NCBI GenBank assembly: GCA_001602455.1
Contig: CP012157.1
Location: 2,971,733 to 3,035,732 of the forward strand
DNA length: 64,000 nt
Source: Betaproteobacteria bacterium UKL13-2
Lineage (GTDB): Bacteria > Pseudomonadota > Gammaproteobacteria > Burkholderiales > Usitatibacteraceae
Direction of reading: 5' to 3'
Shown here: positions 43,158 to 53,885 of the stretch, piece after piece
Position numbering within the stretch: position 1 is the first letter of the stretch
Layout: each line of letters starts with the position of its first letter
Notes under the pieces: generated by a model
Told to the model about the DNA's origin: nothing
Database searches by the model: none
The model's input: the letters and a program-made list of their open reading frames with translations, nothing else
Translations under genes and position numbers: made by a program

Positions 43158-45779
43158 TTGGCGAAGAACTCATTACCGTTGGCCACACCTAGCGGCCTCG
43201 ATCAGCACACGCCGATGATGCAGCAGTATCTTGGCATCAAACGTGATTATCCAGACACGCTGGTGTTGTACCGCATGGGCGACTTTTACGAGCTGTTTTT
43301 TGACGACGCCGTTAAAGCGGCAAAGCTGCTCGACATCACGCTGACCACACGCGGCCAATCCGCTGGGCAGCCCATCAAAATGGCAGGCGTGCCGTTTCAT
43401 GCGGTTGAGCAGTATCTCGCAAAGCTGGTCAAACTTGGCGAGTCAGCCGTCATTTGTGAGCAGGTCGGCGAAGTGACCGGTAAAGGTCCCGTCGCTCGCG
43501 CCGTCACACGCATCATCACACCGGGCACCTTGACCGACAGCGCCCTGCTTCCTGCCGAGCAAGATGTGCTGGTGGCCGCGCTTTACGCACGCGAAGGGGT
43601 CATCGGTGTCGCATCGCTTTCGCTCGCAAGTGGACAATTCGTGCTGCGCAATGCAAGCCGCGCGACCATCGAAGCGGAACTCGAACGTATTCATCCGGCT
43701 GAATTGGTGGTGTCCGATAGCGATGAATCGCTCGCCAGTACGACCATCGCAAATAGTGGCGATCGGCGCATTGCGATTAGGCGATTAGCCGATTGGCAAT
43801 TTGACTTCAATACGTCGGTCAAACTGCTGACGGCTCAATTTGGCACGAAGGACTTGGCCGGATACGGCGTTGAGGGGATGGACATCGCGCTCTGCGCTGC
43901 CGGTGCTTTGTTTGGCTACGTTCAACAAACGCAACGAACCGCGCTGCCGCATATCGCTGGCCTGCACGTCGAGCGTGAAGAGAGTTTTCTGAGAATGGAC
44001 GCTGCGACGCGTCGCAATCTCGAGATCACTGAGACCATTCGAGGTGCCACTGTCCCAACGCTCTTTTCTATCCTCAACACCACAGCGACCGCGATGGGTG
44101 CTCGGCGATTGCGGGACTGGCTGCACAATCCGCTGCGAAACCACGCCGAGATCCGCGCGCGGCACGAAGCAGCAAGCGCGATTGCGCCCATCGCGGGTGC
44201 GATCCAATCGATCATCCGTGATTGGGCAGACATCGAACGCATTACCACGCGAATTGCACTACGCACCGCGCGCCCACGCGACTTACTCGCGCTGCGTACT
44301 GCACTGGCGACGCTTCCGGCGCTTCGAGACACAATACACAGAATTGAAAGTCAAGCATTGGCGGTCATTTCCAGCCAGTTTCACTTGGAAGACGCCGTGT
44401 TTAAACGGCTTTCAGTTTCCATATCGGATGAGCCATCATCAATGATCCGCGATGGCGGCGTGATCCGCGATGGATTTGACGCGGAATTGGATGAGCTTCG
44501 CGGCATGCAATCAAACGCCTCCGACTTTCTGCTTGCGCTTGAGGCACGCGAGAAGGCGCGTACAGGCATTGCCAATCTGCGCGTCGAGTACAACCGTGTT
44601 CACGGTTTTTTTATCGAGGTGTCACAAGGCCAGCTCGATAAAGTTCCGCATGACTATCGACGTCGTCAGACACTCAAAAACGCAGAGCGATTCATTACGC
44701 CAGAGCTAAAGGTATTTGAAGACAAAGCGCTGTCGGCGGGCGAGCGCGCACTGGCTCGCGAGAAATTTCTGTACGAGCAACTGCTGGATGCCCTCACCCC
44801 GTCGGTGGGCGCACTGCACGCCCTCGCACACGCCACCGCAACGCTCGATGTTCATTGCGCAAATGCACAAAACCGTACCGCGCTGAAGTTGGTGACACCC
44901 GTATTTGTTGCGCAAGAGCGTGTGCATATCGAAGGTGGGCGACATCTTGTCGTCGAAAGCCAAGTCGACAGCTTTATTCCAAATGATTGCGACCTATCAC
45001 GATCGCGCCAGCTCTTATTGATTACCGGACCGAATATGGGTGGCAAATCGACCTTTATGCGACAGGTTGCACAGATCGTGTTGCTTGCCCATACCGGACT
45101 ATTTGTGCCTGCCGTGCGTGCGGAACTCGGCAACATCGACGCCATCATGACGAGGATCGGTGCGTCCGACGACCTCGCGGGAGGTCGCTCGACTTTCATG
45201 GTTGAAATGACGGAGGCCGCTGCCATTCTGAATACGGCAACCAAAAACAGCCTTATCTTGGTTGACGAAATTGGGCGTGGCACCTCAACCTTCGACGGCC
45301 TTTCGCTAGCCTACGCCATTGCACGCCACTTGGCGGAAACATCTCGGGCGTTCACCCTGTTTGCAACACACTATTTTGAGTTAACGCGCCTCAACGCCGA
45401 ACTGCCTAACCTCGCTAATGTTCATTTGGATGCGTTGGAATCAAAAGACAGAATCGTGTTTTTACATCGGGTCGAGCCTGGCCCTGCAAACCAAAGTTAT
45501 GGCCTACAAGTCGCACGGCTCGCAGGAGTGCCGCGGAACGTGGTGCGCGTCGCAAAGCGACAGTTAGCTGAGCTTGAGGGCGCAGCGGGTCATCCGAAAG
45601 GCCAGTCAGATTTGTTTAGCGCCCCTCAATCAGCGGCTTTCGCCGAGGCCACCGAAATTCACCACCCCGTGTTAGATCAACTACGCGATCTCAAGCCGGA
45701 CGAACTTAGCCCACGCGAGGCGCTACAAGTGCTCTATCAGCTCAAATCCAGACTCGACGGCACATCGGGCGACCCATGA
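43158..45779 (+). CDS. mutS: DNA mismatch repair protein MutS
   Basis: 873 residues with TTG start. [32 protein letters not shown] includes the mismatch-wedging Phe44-x-Glu46. Connector, lever and clamp domains follow (residues ~130-560). Walker [10 protein letters not shown] lies at ~624-632, Walker [16 protein letters not shown] after it, and [11 protein letters not shown]. The C-terminal FxLxL-type region and short tail are present. It recognises mispairs and recruits MutL. It appears intact, full length. Confidence 0.97.
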   Translation: MAKNSLPLATPSGLDQHTPMMQQYLGIKRDYPDTLVLYRMGDFYELFFDDAVKAAKLLDITLTTRGQSAGQPIKMAGVPFHAVEQYLAKLVKLGESAVICEQVGEVTGKGPVARAVTRIITPGTLTDSALLPAEQDVLVAALYAREGVIGVASLSLASGQFVLRNASRATIEAELERIHPAELVVSDSDESLASTTIANSGDRRIAIRRLADWQFDFNTSVKLLTAQFGTKDLAGYGVEGMDIALCAAGALFGYVQQTQRTALPHIAGLHVEREESFLRMDAATRRNLEITETIRGATVPTLFSILNTTATAMGARRLRDWLHNPLRNHAEIRARHEAASAIAPIAGAIQSIIRDWADIERITTRIALRTARPRDLLALRTALATLPALRDTIHRIESQALAVISSQFHLEDAVFKRLSVSISDEPSSMIRDGGVIRDGFDAELDELRGMQSNASDFLLALEAREKARTGIANLRVEYNRVHGFFIEVSQGQLDKVPHDYRRRQTLKNAERFITPELKVFEDKALSAGERALAREKFLYEQLLDALTPSVGALHALAHATATLDVHCANAQNRTALKLVTPVFVAQERVHIEGGRHLVVESQVDSFIPNDCDLSRSRQLLLITGPNMGGKSTFMRQVAQIVLLAHTGLFVPAVRAELGNIDAIMTRIGASDDLAGGRSTFMVEMTEAAAILNTATKNSLILVDEIGRGTSTFDGLSLAYAIARHLAETSRAFTLFATHYFELTRLNAELPNLANVHLDALESKDRIVFLHRVEPGPANQSYGLQVARLAGVPRNVVRVAKRQLAELEGAAGHPKGQSDLFSAPQSAAFAEATEIHHPVLDQLRDLKPDELSPREALQVLYQLKSRLDGTSGDP

Positions 45780-45811
45780 AATACTCAGGCGAGCGTTGCG
45801 AACCAAGCGCA

Positions 45812-46303
45812 TTAGTGGTTTGCGCCATGGGGCCCGTGCGGATGACCGTGTGAAATCTCCTCCGGCGATGCCGAGCGCACTTCTGCGACTTTGCATTTGA
45901 ACAGCAAGCGCTCCCCCGCGAGCGGGTGATTGCCATCGACCACCGCCTGACCATCCGCAATGTCAGTCACGGTATAGACGATCCATCGATCATCATCTTC
46001 ACCTGGCGGCAGGCCTTCAAACTGCATACCGACTTCGAGATTCGGCGGGAACACGCTGACCGGCTCGATGCGAATGAGGTTCTCATCGTAGTCGCCGAAG
46101 GCATCAGGCGGGTCAAGCGAAATTGCTAATTCGCTACCGACCGTTTTGCCGGTGAGCTCCGCCTCAACTTTCGGAAAAATTCCATCATAGCTGCCGTGCA
46201 GATACGCTAACGTCGCATTCGTTTCAATCGAGTCGCCGTCGCTATCGGTGAGGTCGTAGTTAAGCGTGACAACGGTGTCTTTTGTGATCAATAGCATGTT
46301 CAA
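45812..46303 (-). CDS. FKBP-type peptidyl-prolyl isomerase, SlyD-like
   Basis: 163 residues. LNYDLTDSDGDSIETN and YLHGSYDGIFPKVEAELTGKTVGSELAISLDPPDAFGDYDENLIR match the FKBP part of SlyD, with the insert-in-flap (IF) domain following. The C-terminus HGHPHGPHGANH is a short histidine-rich tail for metal binding, as in SlyD. It combines prolyl isomerase, chaperone and nickel-handling roles in that family. Confidence 0.9.
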   Translation of the reverse strand: MNMLLITKDTVVTLNYDLTDSDGDSIETNATLAYLHGSYDGIFPKVEAELTGKTVGSELAISLDPPDAFGDYDENLIRIEPVSVFPPNLEVGMQFEGLPPGEDDDRWIVYTVTDIADGQAVVDGNHPLAGERLLFKCKVAEVRSASPEEISHGHPHGPHGANH

Positions 46304-46402
46304 AATTGAGAGTAAGAGGGCCTAAGACCAACTCGAGCTGACGTGATGACGCCGTGGCCTGACGATTGATCAACTGTTAGATTCTAATCGGTTGCGACTG
46401 CC

Positions 46403-46876
46403 TCAGTGCCCATCCAGTTGACGGATGAGTCTGAGCACTTCTTTGACGTGTTCGCGCGGGTTTGCTTCACTCAGAATGTGTCGAAGCACACCTTTTTTGT
46501 CGATAACGAACGTACATCGCTTGACGCCAAGTGGCGCGCCTTGCGCATTTGCTTGCTCCATGAGTACGTCATACATCCTCGAAACTTCGCACTCGGTATC
46601 AGACAATAATTGGAGCGAGATGCCATGCTTGTCACGGAACTCTTCGTGCACCAAGCAATCGTCGCGTGATACCCCGAAGACGACCGTATTGCAATCCGCA
46701 AACTCGTCTTCGTGATCGGAGAACTCGATCGCTTCGCGTGTGCAAACTGGCGCTCCATCTTTCGGGTAAAAATAGAGTACGACATTCTTCTTGCCACGAA
46801 ATGCTGATAAGCGCACGATTTCCATGCTCGCATCGGGCAGTTCAAACGAAGGTGCATCCGTACCGATCTGTAGCAT
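46403..46876 (-). CDS. bcp: Peroxiredoxin, Bcp/PrxQ type
   Basis: 157 residues. The peroxidatic Cys is in FYPKDGAPVCTREAIEF (Thr and Gly of the usual TPGCT replaced by Ala and Val). A second Cys in DEFADCNTV and others give candidates for resolution. The rest (VFGVSRDDCLVHEEFRDKHGISLQLLSD) follows Bcp. It reduces peroxides with thioredoxin. Divergent from roxA across 147 bp. Confidence 0.9.
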   Translation of the reverse strand: MLQIGTDAPSFELPDASMEIVRLSAFRGKKNVVLYFYPKDGAPVCTREAIEFSDHEDEFADCNTVVFGVSRDDCLVHEEFRDKHGISLQLLSDTECEVSRMYDVLMEQANAQGAPLGVKRCTFVIDKKGVLRHILSEANPREHVKEVLRLIRQLDGH

Positions 46877-47023
46877 CGCAGCACTCGCTTCCTGTTTTCA
46901 ACATCAGCCGACAAAAAATTTCGTGTTGTGCTTCTCGCTTGATTCTAATCCAAAATCTGCAACGTCATGCAAGTACCGACCGACACTTTTTCCACCACGA
47001 TGCGGCACAAACTCTGGAGTTGA

Positions 47024-48229
47024 ATGAAAACATCACCCGCAACGCTTGAGAACAAAGTCTTGACCTCGCTTGGCGATCTACCCGTCGCCAAATTCCTCTC
47101 ACAGTATTGGCAGCAGCGTCCGCTATTGGTGCGCCAAGCGTTCGCGCAAGCCAGCGGTTTCGCGCCACTCACCAACCACGAAATTCTGCAGCTCGCCACC
47201 TATGACGAAGCCGAGTCTAGGCTGATCACGCGCAGCCGCAAAGATTGGCAACTTGAGCATGGTCCATTTACATCGCGGCGATTGCGCCAGTTAAAACACG
47301 CGGCTTCCGCCCCGTTATCCGCACCCGATAAATGGACGATTCTCATTCAGGACATTCAGCATTTTTCACATGAGGCTCATGACCTTCTCGCGCAATTTGC
47401 ATTTCTACCCTACGCAAGAATTGACGACTTAATGGTGAGTTATGCCGTCAAAGGGGGCGGTGTCGGCGCACATCTTGATTCATACGATGTCTTTCTACTG
47501 CAAGGGCGTGGAAAGCGGCGCTGGCAAATCTCAACCCAATCCGATCAGACGATGGTTGCGGACGCGCCGCTGAAATTGTTGAAAAATTTTCGGGTCGAGC
47601 AAGAGTGGGTTCTTGAAGAAGGCGATATGCTCTACCTGCCACCCAATATCGCTCATAACGGCATCGCAGAAACAGACGATTGTGTGACTTGGTCGGTTGG
47701 CTTTCGTGTGCCGTCGCAACAGGAACTCACTGAGGCCTACCTAGACCATCTTCGGGACACCGTGACTTTGGATGGTCGATACACTGACGCAAAAAGAATG
47801 CGTACACAACAACCGGGATACCTCGATCATCATTTGCGCAAGGGCTTGGGGCAGCCAATGCGCACGGCCATCGCGTCGCAACTGACGCCATCGGTGATCG
47901 AACAATTTGTCGGCTGCTACTTGACCGCACTAAAATCTCACGTCGAGTTTGTGCCGCCTTCTACTGCCAAGACAGTGGCGCGATTCAGTGGCGAGGCAGT
48001 AAAGAAGGGCATCCGACTTGATTTGCGATCTCGCATGCTGTTTGACGACACCAACTTCTTTCTGAACGGTCGCACTCTGGCATTTGGCACACCACTCACC
48101 ACAAAGCAGCGCTCTGCGTTGCAGCAACTGGCAAATTCGCGGGCGCTGCCTGCAAGCGATATCAATGACAGTCTGGCGCGCACGCTCTACCCGCTCTGGA
48201 ACAGCGGGGAAGTTGAAATTAAGGAGTAA
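47024..48229 (+). CDS. roxA: JmjC/cupin ribosomal oxygenase RoxA-like (50S L16 arginine hydroxylase)
   Basis: 401 residues. FLSQYWQQRPLLVRQAF is the conserved start of ROX proteins. The Fe(II) ligands are GAHLDSYDVFLLQG (His150, Asp152) and NIAHNGIA (His ~211); GKRRWQIS holds the 2-oxoglutarate contacts. The C-terminal winged-helix region is present. The E. coli homologue YcfD hydroxylates Arg81 of ribosomal protein L16. It is followed after 3 bp by a DUF7931 gene. Confidence 0.9.
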   Translation: MKTSPATLENKVLTSLGDLPVAKFLSQYWQQRPLLVRQAFAQASGFAPLTNHEILQLATYDEAESRLITRSRKDWQLEHGPFTSRRLRQLKHAASAPLSAPDKWTILIQDIQHFSHEAHDLLAQFAFLPYARIDDLMVSYAVKGGGVGAHLDSYDVFLLQGRGKRRWQISTQSDQTMVADAPLKLLKNFRVEQEWVLEEGDMLYLPPNIAHNGIAETDDCVTWSVGFRVPSQQELTEAYLDHLRDTVTLDGRYTDAKRMRTQQPGYLDHHLRKGLGQPMRTAIASQLTPSVIEQFVGCYLTALKSHVEFVPPSTAKTVARFSGEAVKKGIRLDLRSRMLFDDTNFFLNGRTLAFGTPLTTKQRSALQQLANSRALPASDINDSLARTLYPLWNSGEVEIKE

Positions 48230-48232
48230 CTA

Positions 48233-48748
48233 ATGACGACACCCGAAATGACGACACCTGAAAATCCCTACCGCGTCATGGACACCAACGCCGAGGCGCG
48301 CAAAGCGATCACAACTGTGATTGCATCGGCGAAACAGGAGATCATGATTTTTGATCGAACGCCCGTCACACTTCGGGAACGCGGCGTAGGGCACCCAGAA
48401 CTCAACGAACAAATGCGTACGCTATTGATAGGCGGTAAATATCGCAAAATACGCATTGCGCTACAGGATGCTCAGGGTATCGAGGGTGAACTCCCCCGCT
48501 TGGTGGCGCTGCTCAGTCAGTTCGGCGGTCAAGTGCTTGTTCACCGCGTGACCGGTGCCGCTCGCCAAGTCCAAGATGTCCTGATACTCGCCGACCATCA
48601 CTCAGTCTGGCGAAAACCTGCGTACTCACACCCGAGATCCGTCATGAACCTAGCCGACGAAGTCAGTGCAAAGCCCTACGTCAACCGCTTCGAAGAAATT
48701 TGGGCCGAATCGGAGTTAGCCATCACCGACCACCAGTCTGGCCTCTGA
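48233..48748 (+). CDS. DUF7931 family protein
   Basis: 171 residues. RKAITTVIASAKQEIMIFDRTP and KIRIALQDAQGIEGELPRLVALLSQFGGQVLVHRV resemble the phospholipase-D-like fold without HKD motifs. VWRKPAYSHPRS and NRFEEIWAESE complete the DUF7931 pattern. Function unknown. It begins 3 bp after roxA and is co-transcribed. The start repeats TTPEMTTPE. Confidence 0.75.
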   Translation: MTTPEMTTPENPYRVMDTNAEARKAITTVIASAKQEIMIFDRTPVTLRERGVGHPELNEQMRTLLIGGKYRKIRIALQDAQGIEGELPRLVALLSQFGGQVLVHRVTGAARQVQDVLILADHHSVWRKPAYSHPRSVMNLADEVSAKPYVNRFEEIWAESELAITDHQSGL

Positions 48749-48895
48749 TCACACCGCCGCTCGCAAGTTTCGTGCAGTGCACCATTCCAATGCTATACTC
48801 GAAATTCGGTCGAATAAAAACATTGCCAGCACGTATTTGCTACGTCGCATTTCAGTAGCGATGCGTGACAGGTTTATGCGCCACAGAAACCGTTC

Positions 48896-48919
48896 AAAAA
48901 TTTTTGATCAAAATTTTTT
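48896..48919. promoter_or_regulatory. AT-rich near-palindrome before the lipoprotein gene
   Basis: Five A, five T, GATC, then A and T runs in mirror order, 14 bp upstream of the start codon and just before AAGGA. It could be a UP-like element, a regulator site or an mRNA hairpin controlling translation. Confidence 0.35.
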
Positions 48920-48933
48920 CAAGGAATGTAGAA

Positions 48934-49257
48934 ATGAACAAGTCGATTCTCCTCGCCGCTGTTGTTGCCGTTGGTTTGGCTGCATGTGGCAAAACTGAAG
49001 CCCCAAAAACCGAAGCGCCGAAAGCGGCCGCACCAGCGCCAGCCGCCGCTGCACCAGCCCCAACTCCAGCACCTGCACCAACCGCTGAGCCCGCTAAAGA
49101 CGCTGCCGCTCCTGCTGCTGGTGCCGCTCCTGCTGCTGGTGCCGCTCCTGCTGCTGGTGCCGCTCCTGCTGCTGGTGCCGCTCCTGCTGCTGGTGCCGCT
49201 CCTGCTGCTGGTGCCGCTCCTGCTGCTGCCAAGCCAGCCGAAGCACCGAAGAAGTAA
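48934..49257 (+). CDS. Small Ala/Pro-repeat lipoprotein
   Basis: 107 residues from ATG 48934 with AAGGA upstream. The signal ends in the lipobox LAAC (MNKSILLAAVVAVGLAAC), so it is lipid-anchored. The mature part is almost only Ala, Pro, Gly and Lys: KTEAPKTEAPK followed by PAPAAAAPAPTPAPAPT and seven AAPAAG-type hexapeptides, ending KPAEAPKK. Such extended Pro/Ala stems with a Lys-rich end may reach toward peptidoglycan or DNA; function unknown. It stands alone with its own terminator. Confidence 0.85.
   Translation: MNKSILLAAVVAVGLAACGKTEAPKTEAPKAAAPAPAAAAPAPTPAPAPTAEPAKDAAAPAAGAAPAAGAAPAAGAAPAAGAAPAAGAAPAAGAAPAAAKPAEAPKK
49105..49230 (+). repeat. 18-bp tandem repeat, seven units
   Basis: Six identical units GCCGCTCCTGCTGCTGGT and a seventh ending GCC, encoding AAPAAG hexapeptides. 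Because units are identical in DNA, copy number should vary by slippage without frameshift. Confidence 0.95.
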
Positions 49258-49278
49258 TATTCTTCACGCTGTACGCAA

Positions 49279-49308
49279 AACGCCAGTCGATGACTGGCGT
49301 TTTTTTTC
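49279..49308 (+). terminator. Rho-independent terminator of the lipoprotein gene
   Basis: ACGCCAGTC-GAT-GACTGGCGT followed by eight T, 20 bp after the stop. A strong intrinsic terminator. Confidence 0.9.
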
Positions 49309-49352
49309 GCCCAATTTTTGCCACGCCACCGAAGCAGCACATCTTTCAGGTG

Positions 49353-50135
49353 TTAGAGCGAACGCCAATCGAATCCCTGGTCTTGGCACGCAATACCGAC
49401 TTCGCTCAAGTCAACGCCCAGCACATCAGCAAATGCCTGCCGCGCAAGCAACGGCGTGTTGTTCTGGCGCGAAAGGTGGGCGGCGATGACATGTTTGAGA
49501 CCACCATGTCGAAGTCGCCTGAGCAGAGACCCCGCAGACGCATTGTCAAGATGGCCAAATCGCCCCGACACACGTTGTTTCAAGCTATATGGATAGGGCC
49601 CTGCCATCAACATTGACAAATCGTGGTTTGCTTCGAGCACCAGCGCGGCGCACCCCGCCAGGCTCTCTTCTATGTGCGCAGTCGTTGAGCCGACATCGGT
49701 CAATACGCCCAAACGCGACGCACCGTCACTGAAAACATATTGTACGGGCTCGTAGGCGTCATGCGGCACCGTATAGGGCGTCACCTCAACTTCGCCCACT
49801 GCAAACGCAGCGTGCGGGTCTACATAGCGCCGGAGTGCCGCCGGAATCGCGCGTTCGCTCAAGACGCGGGCTGTACCATGTGTGAGCCAGACAGGCGTCA
49901 GATGCTTACGCGCAAACCGCGCCACCCCGCCAATATGGTCGGAGTGTTCGTGTGTGACGACGATCGCATCTAGGTCGTGCGGCATCAAGCCAACTCTGGC
50001 CAGTCGTTCTTCCGTTTCGGCGAGCCCAAACCCACAGTCCATCATCACGCGTGAAGTCGAGGTTAAACCATTGACTTCGACCACGAGAGCATTGCCCTCA
50101 CTGCCTGATCCAAGGGAACAAAAGCGCATCGTCAT
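49353..50135 (-). CDS. MBL fold metallo-hydrolase (YycJ/WalJ-like)
   Basis: 260 residues. MRFCSLGSGSEGNALVVE opens the fold; VVTHEHSDHIGGVARFA is the HxHxDH zinc motif, VLTDVGSTT and LEANHDLSML supply further ligands. In Bacillus the family member YycJ/WalJ is linked to cell-wall or DNA repair processes; the proteobacterial role is unknown. It follows bamC after a terminator and so has at least partly separate expression. Confidence 0.88.
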   Translation of the reverse strand: MTMRFCSLGSGSEGNALVVEVNGLTSTSRVMMDCGFGLAETEERLARVGLMPHDLDAIVVTHEHSDHIGGVARFARKHLTPVWLTHGTARVLSERAIPAALRRYVDPHAAFAVGEVEVTPYTVPHDAYEPVQYVFSDGASRLGVLTDVGSTTAHIEESLAGCAALVLEANHDLSMLMAGPYPYSLKQRVSGRFGHLDNASAGSLLRRLRHGGLKHVIAAHLSRQNNTPLLARQAFADVLGVDLSEVGIACQDQGFDWRSL

Positions 50136-50202
50136 TGGTGAACAGATTCTAAAGGACTAAAGTGCATGACGATCAGCCGTCGGCCAAGCCAAGAAACACA
50201 AA

Positions 50203-50220
50203 GCCCGCCAAAAGCGGGCC
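50203..50220 (-). terminator. Hairpin after bamC
   Basis: GGCCCGC-TTTT-GGCGGGC read on the minus strand, followed by TTTGTGTTTCTT; a GC stem with a T-rich tail about 45 bp after the bamC stop. Confidence 0.6.
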
Positions 50221-50266
50221 TCGTGGAGATTGCAAGCAACGCGCTTCTTTGCAGACAAAACCGCAG

Positions 50267-51403
50267 TTATCGGAGTTGCTCAAACAAGAGCGTCAGGATT
50301 CGCTTCGCCGTTGCTGAACTATCCGGTTTACCATCGGCGCCTTGCACTTCTACATCCGAAGTCGCGCCACCGTCAGTCACCTTGATACGGTACTGTGGAC
50401 GATCAGCGGGCTTATCGGAACGCCAGAACGTGAGCCAGTCGATCCAACTCTTTTTCGCGCCTTTAGCCGACGCAGCCTCAGGATCAATGTAGCGTACAAA
50501 AAACGTTCCTTTTGAACGATCGCGGTCTTCGACCGTGAAGCCAGAACGGTCCAGCGCCAATCCCACGCGACGCCACGCACGGTCAAACGCTTCGTTGACT
50601 TTCAACACGCCGCCCTTGGTCACGTCATAGGTCGCACGCGCCGCGACCATACCTTGCGGTGTCGCGCTCGCAATCGCGGTCGCCTTATCCGTCGCGGCAC
50701 CAAATCGAACCATCATCCGCCCCAACATATCGATCTCAAGGCTACGATCCGATGGGCGGAACTGCCAACCAGTGCTGGTTTTATCTGCGCTGGTATAGAC
50801 TTCTTCGAGCCCACGGTGGCTGACGTATATTTCAGTGGTGCCCGACTCAGCACCGGACTCAAGACGTGTGCGGAACTTGTCTCGCTCACCCGTCGAGTAG
50901 AGTCCGTCAAGGAACCTGCCGACAGTGTTGCGAATCGGATCTTGCCCAATGCGTGACCGGTTTTCTGCCCAGTCGGTCTCCATGATTCCAGCTTCAGGCG
51001 TCTCGCGGTTAACGACAAAACCAGACTCGGTCCAAAACTCTTTGACGACAGGCCAAACCCGCTCAGGTGCCGCTTTCACGACGAGCCACTGTTGTTCGCC
51101 GACGCGGACGATGCGGGCGTTTTCAAACTTCGGCAGCACCGCCGATCCACTCGACACCACTTGCGCGGCTTGGCCTGAGCGTTCGCGGTTATATTGCGAG
51201 TAGGTTGTGGCCTTTGCGTCAGGGACCAAAAAGCGGTCGTCCCCGATTGGCCGCGTTAAATCGGGCGGCACATCGAGTGAGCGAATTTTGGTGTTTTTCC
51301 CTTGGGTACGGTAGTCCGGGCCAGATGGCGTGAGCCAACTACAGCCTGACATTGCGAGCAGGGCAGCCACGCTACCGATGATGGCGATACGATTGAACTT
51401 CAT
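50267..51403 (-). CDS. bamC: Outer membrane assembly lipoprotein BamC
   Basis: 378 residues. The lipobox SGCS ends the signal MKFNRIAIIGSVAALLAM, so it is anchored to the outer membrane. PDYRTQGKNTKIRSLDVPPDLT is the conserved unstructured N-terminus that binds BamD. Two helix-grip domains follow (~95-215 and 250-378). Part of the BAM complex. It lies 36 bp after dapA, the same order as in many proteobacteria. Confidence 0.92.
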   Translation of the reverse strand: MKFNRIAIIGSVAALLAMSGCSWLTPSGPDYRTQGKNTKIRSLDVPPDLTRPIGDDRFLVPDAKATTYSQYNRERSGQAAQVVSSGSAVLPKFENARIVRVGEQQWLVVKAAPERVWPVVKEFWTESGFVVNRETPEAGIMETDWAENRSRIGQDPIRNTVGRFLDGLYSTGERDKFRTRLESGAESGTTEIYVSHRGLEEVYTSADKTSTGWQFRPSDRSLEIDMLGRMMVRFGAATDKATAIASATPQGMVAARATYDVTKGGVLKVNEAFDRAWRRVGLALDRSGFTVEDRDRSKGTFFVRYIDPEAASAKGAKKSWIDWLTFWRSDKPADRPQYRIKVTDGGATSDVEVQGADGKPDSSATAKRILTLLFEQLR

Positions 51404-51439
51404 CTAGAAAGGGTCCTTGGATTGTTGCCGATTACTGCG

Positions 51440-52348
51440 TTACAAAATGCCGCTCTCACGCATCGTTGCACTAAGCGTCGCGTGAAACCTTGCATCGAAG
51501 CGCGTCAGTGGTAAGCGAATACCCGACGCGATCTTGCCCATTTGCTCCAACGCCCACTTTACCGGGATCGGATTAGCTTCGAGAAACAGGTGATTATGCA
51601 GGCCAAGTAGACGATTGTTGATCGCGATTGCTTTTTCGCACTCTCCCGCGAGTGCCGCCATGCACATTTCGTGCATCAACCTCGGCGCCACATTTGCCGT
51701 CACGGAAATTGCCCCGTGCGCACCCAGCATCATCAGCGCGAGTGTCGAGACGTCTTCGCCCGAATAAACACCAAAGTGCTTCGGCGCAAATTTCAATAGT
51801 TCAATCCCGCGCGCCATGTTGGCGGTGGCATCCTTGATTCCCACGATATTAGGCAACGCTGCAAGCCTGAGTACCGTTTCGTTTGAAATATCAGCAACCG
51901 TTCGACCGGGTACGTTGTACAGAATCATCGGTAAATCACAGGCTTCAATAATCGCCTTGAAATGCTGAAACAGCCCCTCTTGCGTGGGCTTGTTGTAGTA
52001 GGGTACGACTGACAGGGAATAATCTGCGCCCGCGCGCTTGGCGAATTCAGCGAGATAAATCGCCTCTTTTGTCGAATTCGCACCGGTTCCGGCAATCACC
52101 GGGATGCGCTTATTGGCATATTCGACCGCTGCCGCGATCAACTGGTGATGCTCGTCAAAATCAACTGTCGGCGACTCGCCAGTGGTGCCAACGATGACAA
52201 CCGCGTCGGTTCCCTCCGCCACGTGCCAATCAATCAGTGACTTGAGGCGAGGAAAATCCAGAGCACCGTCGGGCAGCATCGGCGTCACAATGGCGACCAT
52301 GCTGCCTTTAAGGCTCACCGTCGTTTGACTCGAAGATTGACTATCCAC
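51440..52348 (-). CDS. dapA: 4-hydroxy-tetrahydrodipicolinate synthase
   Basis: 302 residues. [31 protein letters not shown] (catalytic Tyr), [12 protein letters not shown] and [11 protein letters not shown] (Schiff-base Lys) are all present. It condenses pyruvate and aspartate semialdehyde for lysine and diaminopimelate. A short Ser/Gln-rich N-terminal extension ([15 protein letters not shown]) is unusual; a start closer to [10 protein letters not shown] would give the usual 292-residue enzyme. Confidence 0.96.
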   Translation of the reverse strand: MDSQSSSQTTVSLKGSMVAIVTPMLPDGALDFPRLKSLIDWHVAEGTDAVVIVGTTGESPTVDFDEHHQLIAAAVEYANKRIPVIAGTGANSTKEAIYLAEFAKRAGADYSLSVVPYYNKPTQEGLFQHFKAIIEACDLPMILYNVPGRTVADISNETVLRLAALPNIVGIKDATANMARGIELLKFAPKHFGVYSGEDVSTLALMMLGAHGAISVTANVAPRLMHEMCMAALAGECEKAIAINNRLLGLHNHLFLEANPIPVKWALEQMGKIASGIRLPLTRFDARFHATLSATMRESGIL

Positions 52349-52591
52349 TGCGACTGCCTCAATAGCAAATTAGGGGGTTCAGGTTGGCTGACGACTCAGC
52401 GCCAAATTCGCGTTCGCGTCTGACGACCGCATCGGTGCATAGCCGCCATTTTACCGCATCGTTTCAACCCAATTGTTTCCTATCTCGCCTGAACATTTCA
52501 TGAGGCGCGTTCAACAGCGGGTGGGAGCCGGGCACTGGGCGATATTTCTTTGGCGCCACCATTGCCCGCGAGTAGTCTGCAATAATTGGCG

Positions 52592-53872
52592 ATGACCAAT
52601 TTATCGACTCCCTCAACCAACGCCATCACACGCACCGATTGCGAACAGATGGACCGAAATGACCCTTTGGCGGGTGTGCGGTCGCGTTTCAATATCCCTG
52701 AAGGGACGATTTATCTCGATGGCAACTCGCTTGGTGCGCTTCCCGCATCGACTCCCGACCGGCTTTCGAATGCGATTAGTCTTGAATGGGGACGTGACTT
52801 GATCCGTTCGTGGAACCATGCGGATTGGGCGCGACTACCCCACACCGTCGGCAACCAGCTCGCCCCATTGCTGGGGGCGGGTTCTGGTGAAGTCATCGTC
52901 ACTGACTCAACTTCGGTCAATATTTTCAAGCTGCTTTGTGCAATATTGAGCCAGCCGTCAATTCATGACGACCAACACAAGCGTTACATTCTTTCTGATC
53001 GACATAACTTTCCGACGGATATCTACATTGCAGAAGGCATTGTCAGACTTTTCGGCGGGCGCTACCAACTGAAACTCGTCGAACAGGCTGATCTTTATTC
53101 GTCGCTTGACACAACCGTTGCGGTGGCACTGATCACACACGTTGACTATCGTACGGGTGCGATGCATCCGATGGCTCAATTCAATGCGCAGGCGGCAAAG
53201 CGAGACATCAGCATCTTGTGGGATCTTAGTCATAGCGCCGGCGCGGTCAAACTCGAACTCAACACAGCGGGTAGCGATTTTGCAGTGGGCTGCGGCTACA
53301 AGTACCTCAATGGTGGGCCTGGTGCGCCGGCCTACCTCTATGTTCGTCAGGCGCGCCAAGCGGCGCTATCGAATCCTATTTCTGGCTGGTTCGGCCACGC
53401 GGTACCGTTTGAATTCACCACTGACTATCAGCCAGCCGCTGACATCCGGCGGTTTCTCAGTGGGACACCTTCGGTGCTTGCAACCATCGCGCTCGCAGAG
53501 GGGATACGAACCTTCGACGGCGTGAAAACAGATGACATTCGCGCAAAGTCGCTCGCCCTCAGTGATTTGTTTTGGCAACTCATGACAACACAGTGCGCCG
53601 CGATGGGATTCACATGCATTAGCCCTGCAGACCATGGGCGCCGAGCCTCGCATCTATCGTTCGCACACACCAATGCATATGCCATTATGCAAGCCATCAT
53701 CAGCCGCGGCGTGATCGGCGATTTCCGACAACCGAACCTCATGCGCGTCGGATTTACGCCGCTTTACACACGATTCGTTGACTGCTGGGATGCTGTCGCA
53801 ACAATTCAAGATGTGGTCAAAAATGAAACGTGGCGCGAACCACAGTTTCAAACCCACAATCTTGTGACTTAG
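52592..53872 (+). CDS. kynU: Kynureninase
   Basis: 426 residues from ATG 52592 (TTG 52586 is in frame). [46 protein letters not shown] and [19 protein letters not shown] (PLP Lys) are full kynureninase motifs. It cleaves kynurenine or 3-hydroxykynurenine to (hydroxy)anthranilate and alanine. No other kyn gene is in the window. Its stop is 13 bp from nadA, pairing a tryptophan-degradation enzyme with an NAD-synthesis enzyme. Confidence 0.93.
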   Translation: MTNLSTPSTNAITRTDCEQMDRNDPLAGVRSRFNIPEGTIYLDGNSLGALPASTPDRLSNAISLEWGRDLIRSWNHADWARLPHTVGNQLAPLLGAGSGEVIVTDSTSVNIFKLLCAILSQPSIHDDQHKRYILSDRHNFPTDIYIAEGIVRLFGGRYQLKLVEQADLYSSLDTTVAVALITHVDYRTGAMHPMAQFNAQAAKRDISILWDLSHSAGAVKLELNTAGSDFAVGCGYKYLNGGPGAPAYLYVRQARQAALSNPISGWFGHAVPFEFTTDYQPAADIRRFLSGTPSVLATIALAEGIRTFDGVKTDDIRAKSLALSDLFWQLMTTQCAAMGFTCISPADHGRRASHLSFAHTNAYAIMQAIISRGVIGDFRQPNLMRVGFTPLYTRFVDCWDAVATIQDVVKNETWREPQFQTHNLVT

Positions 53873-53885
53873 GTCTTATTGCCCC

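Noticed and set aside
48894-49340. Antisense frames through the lipoprotein gene, including an Ala/Gly-repeat frame
   Set aside because: The 18-bp repeat keeps all frames open; only the plus-strand frame has a ribosome site, a lipobox and its own terminator.
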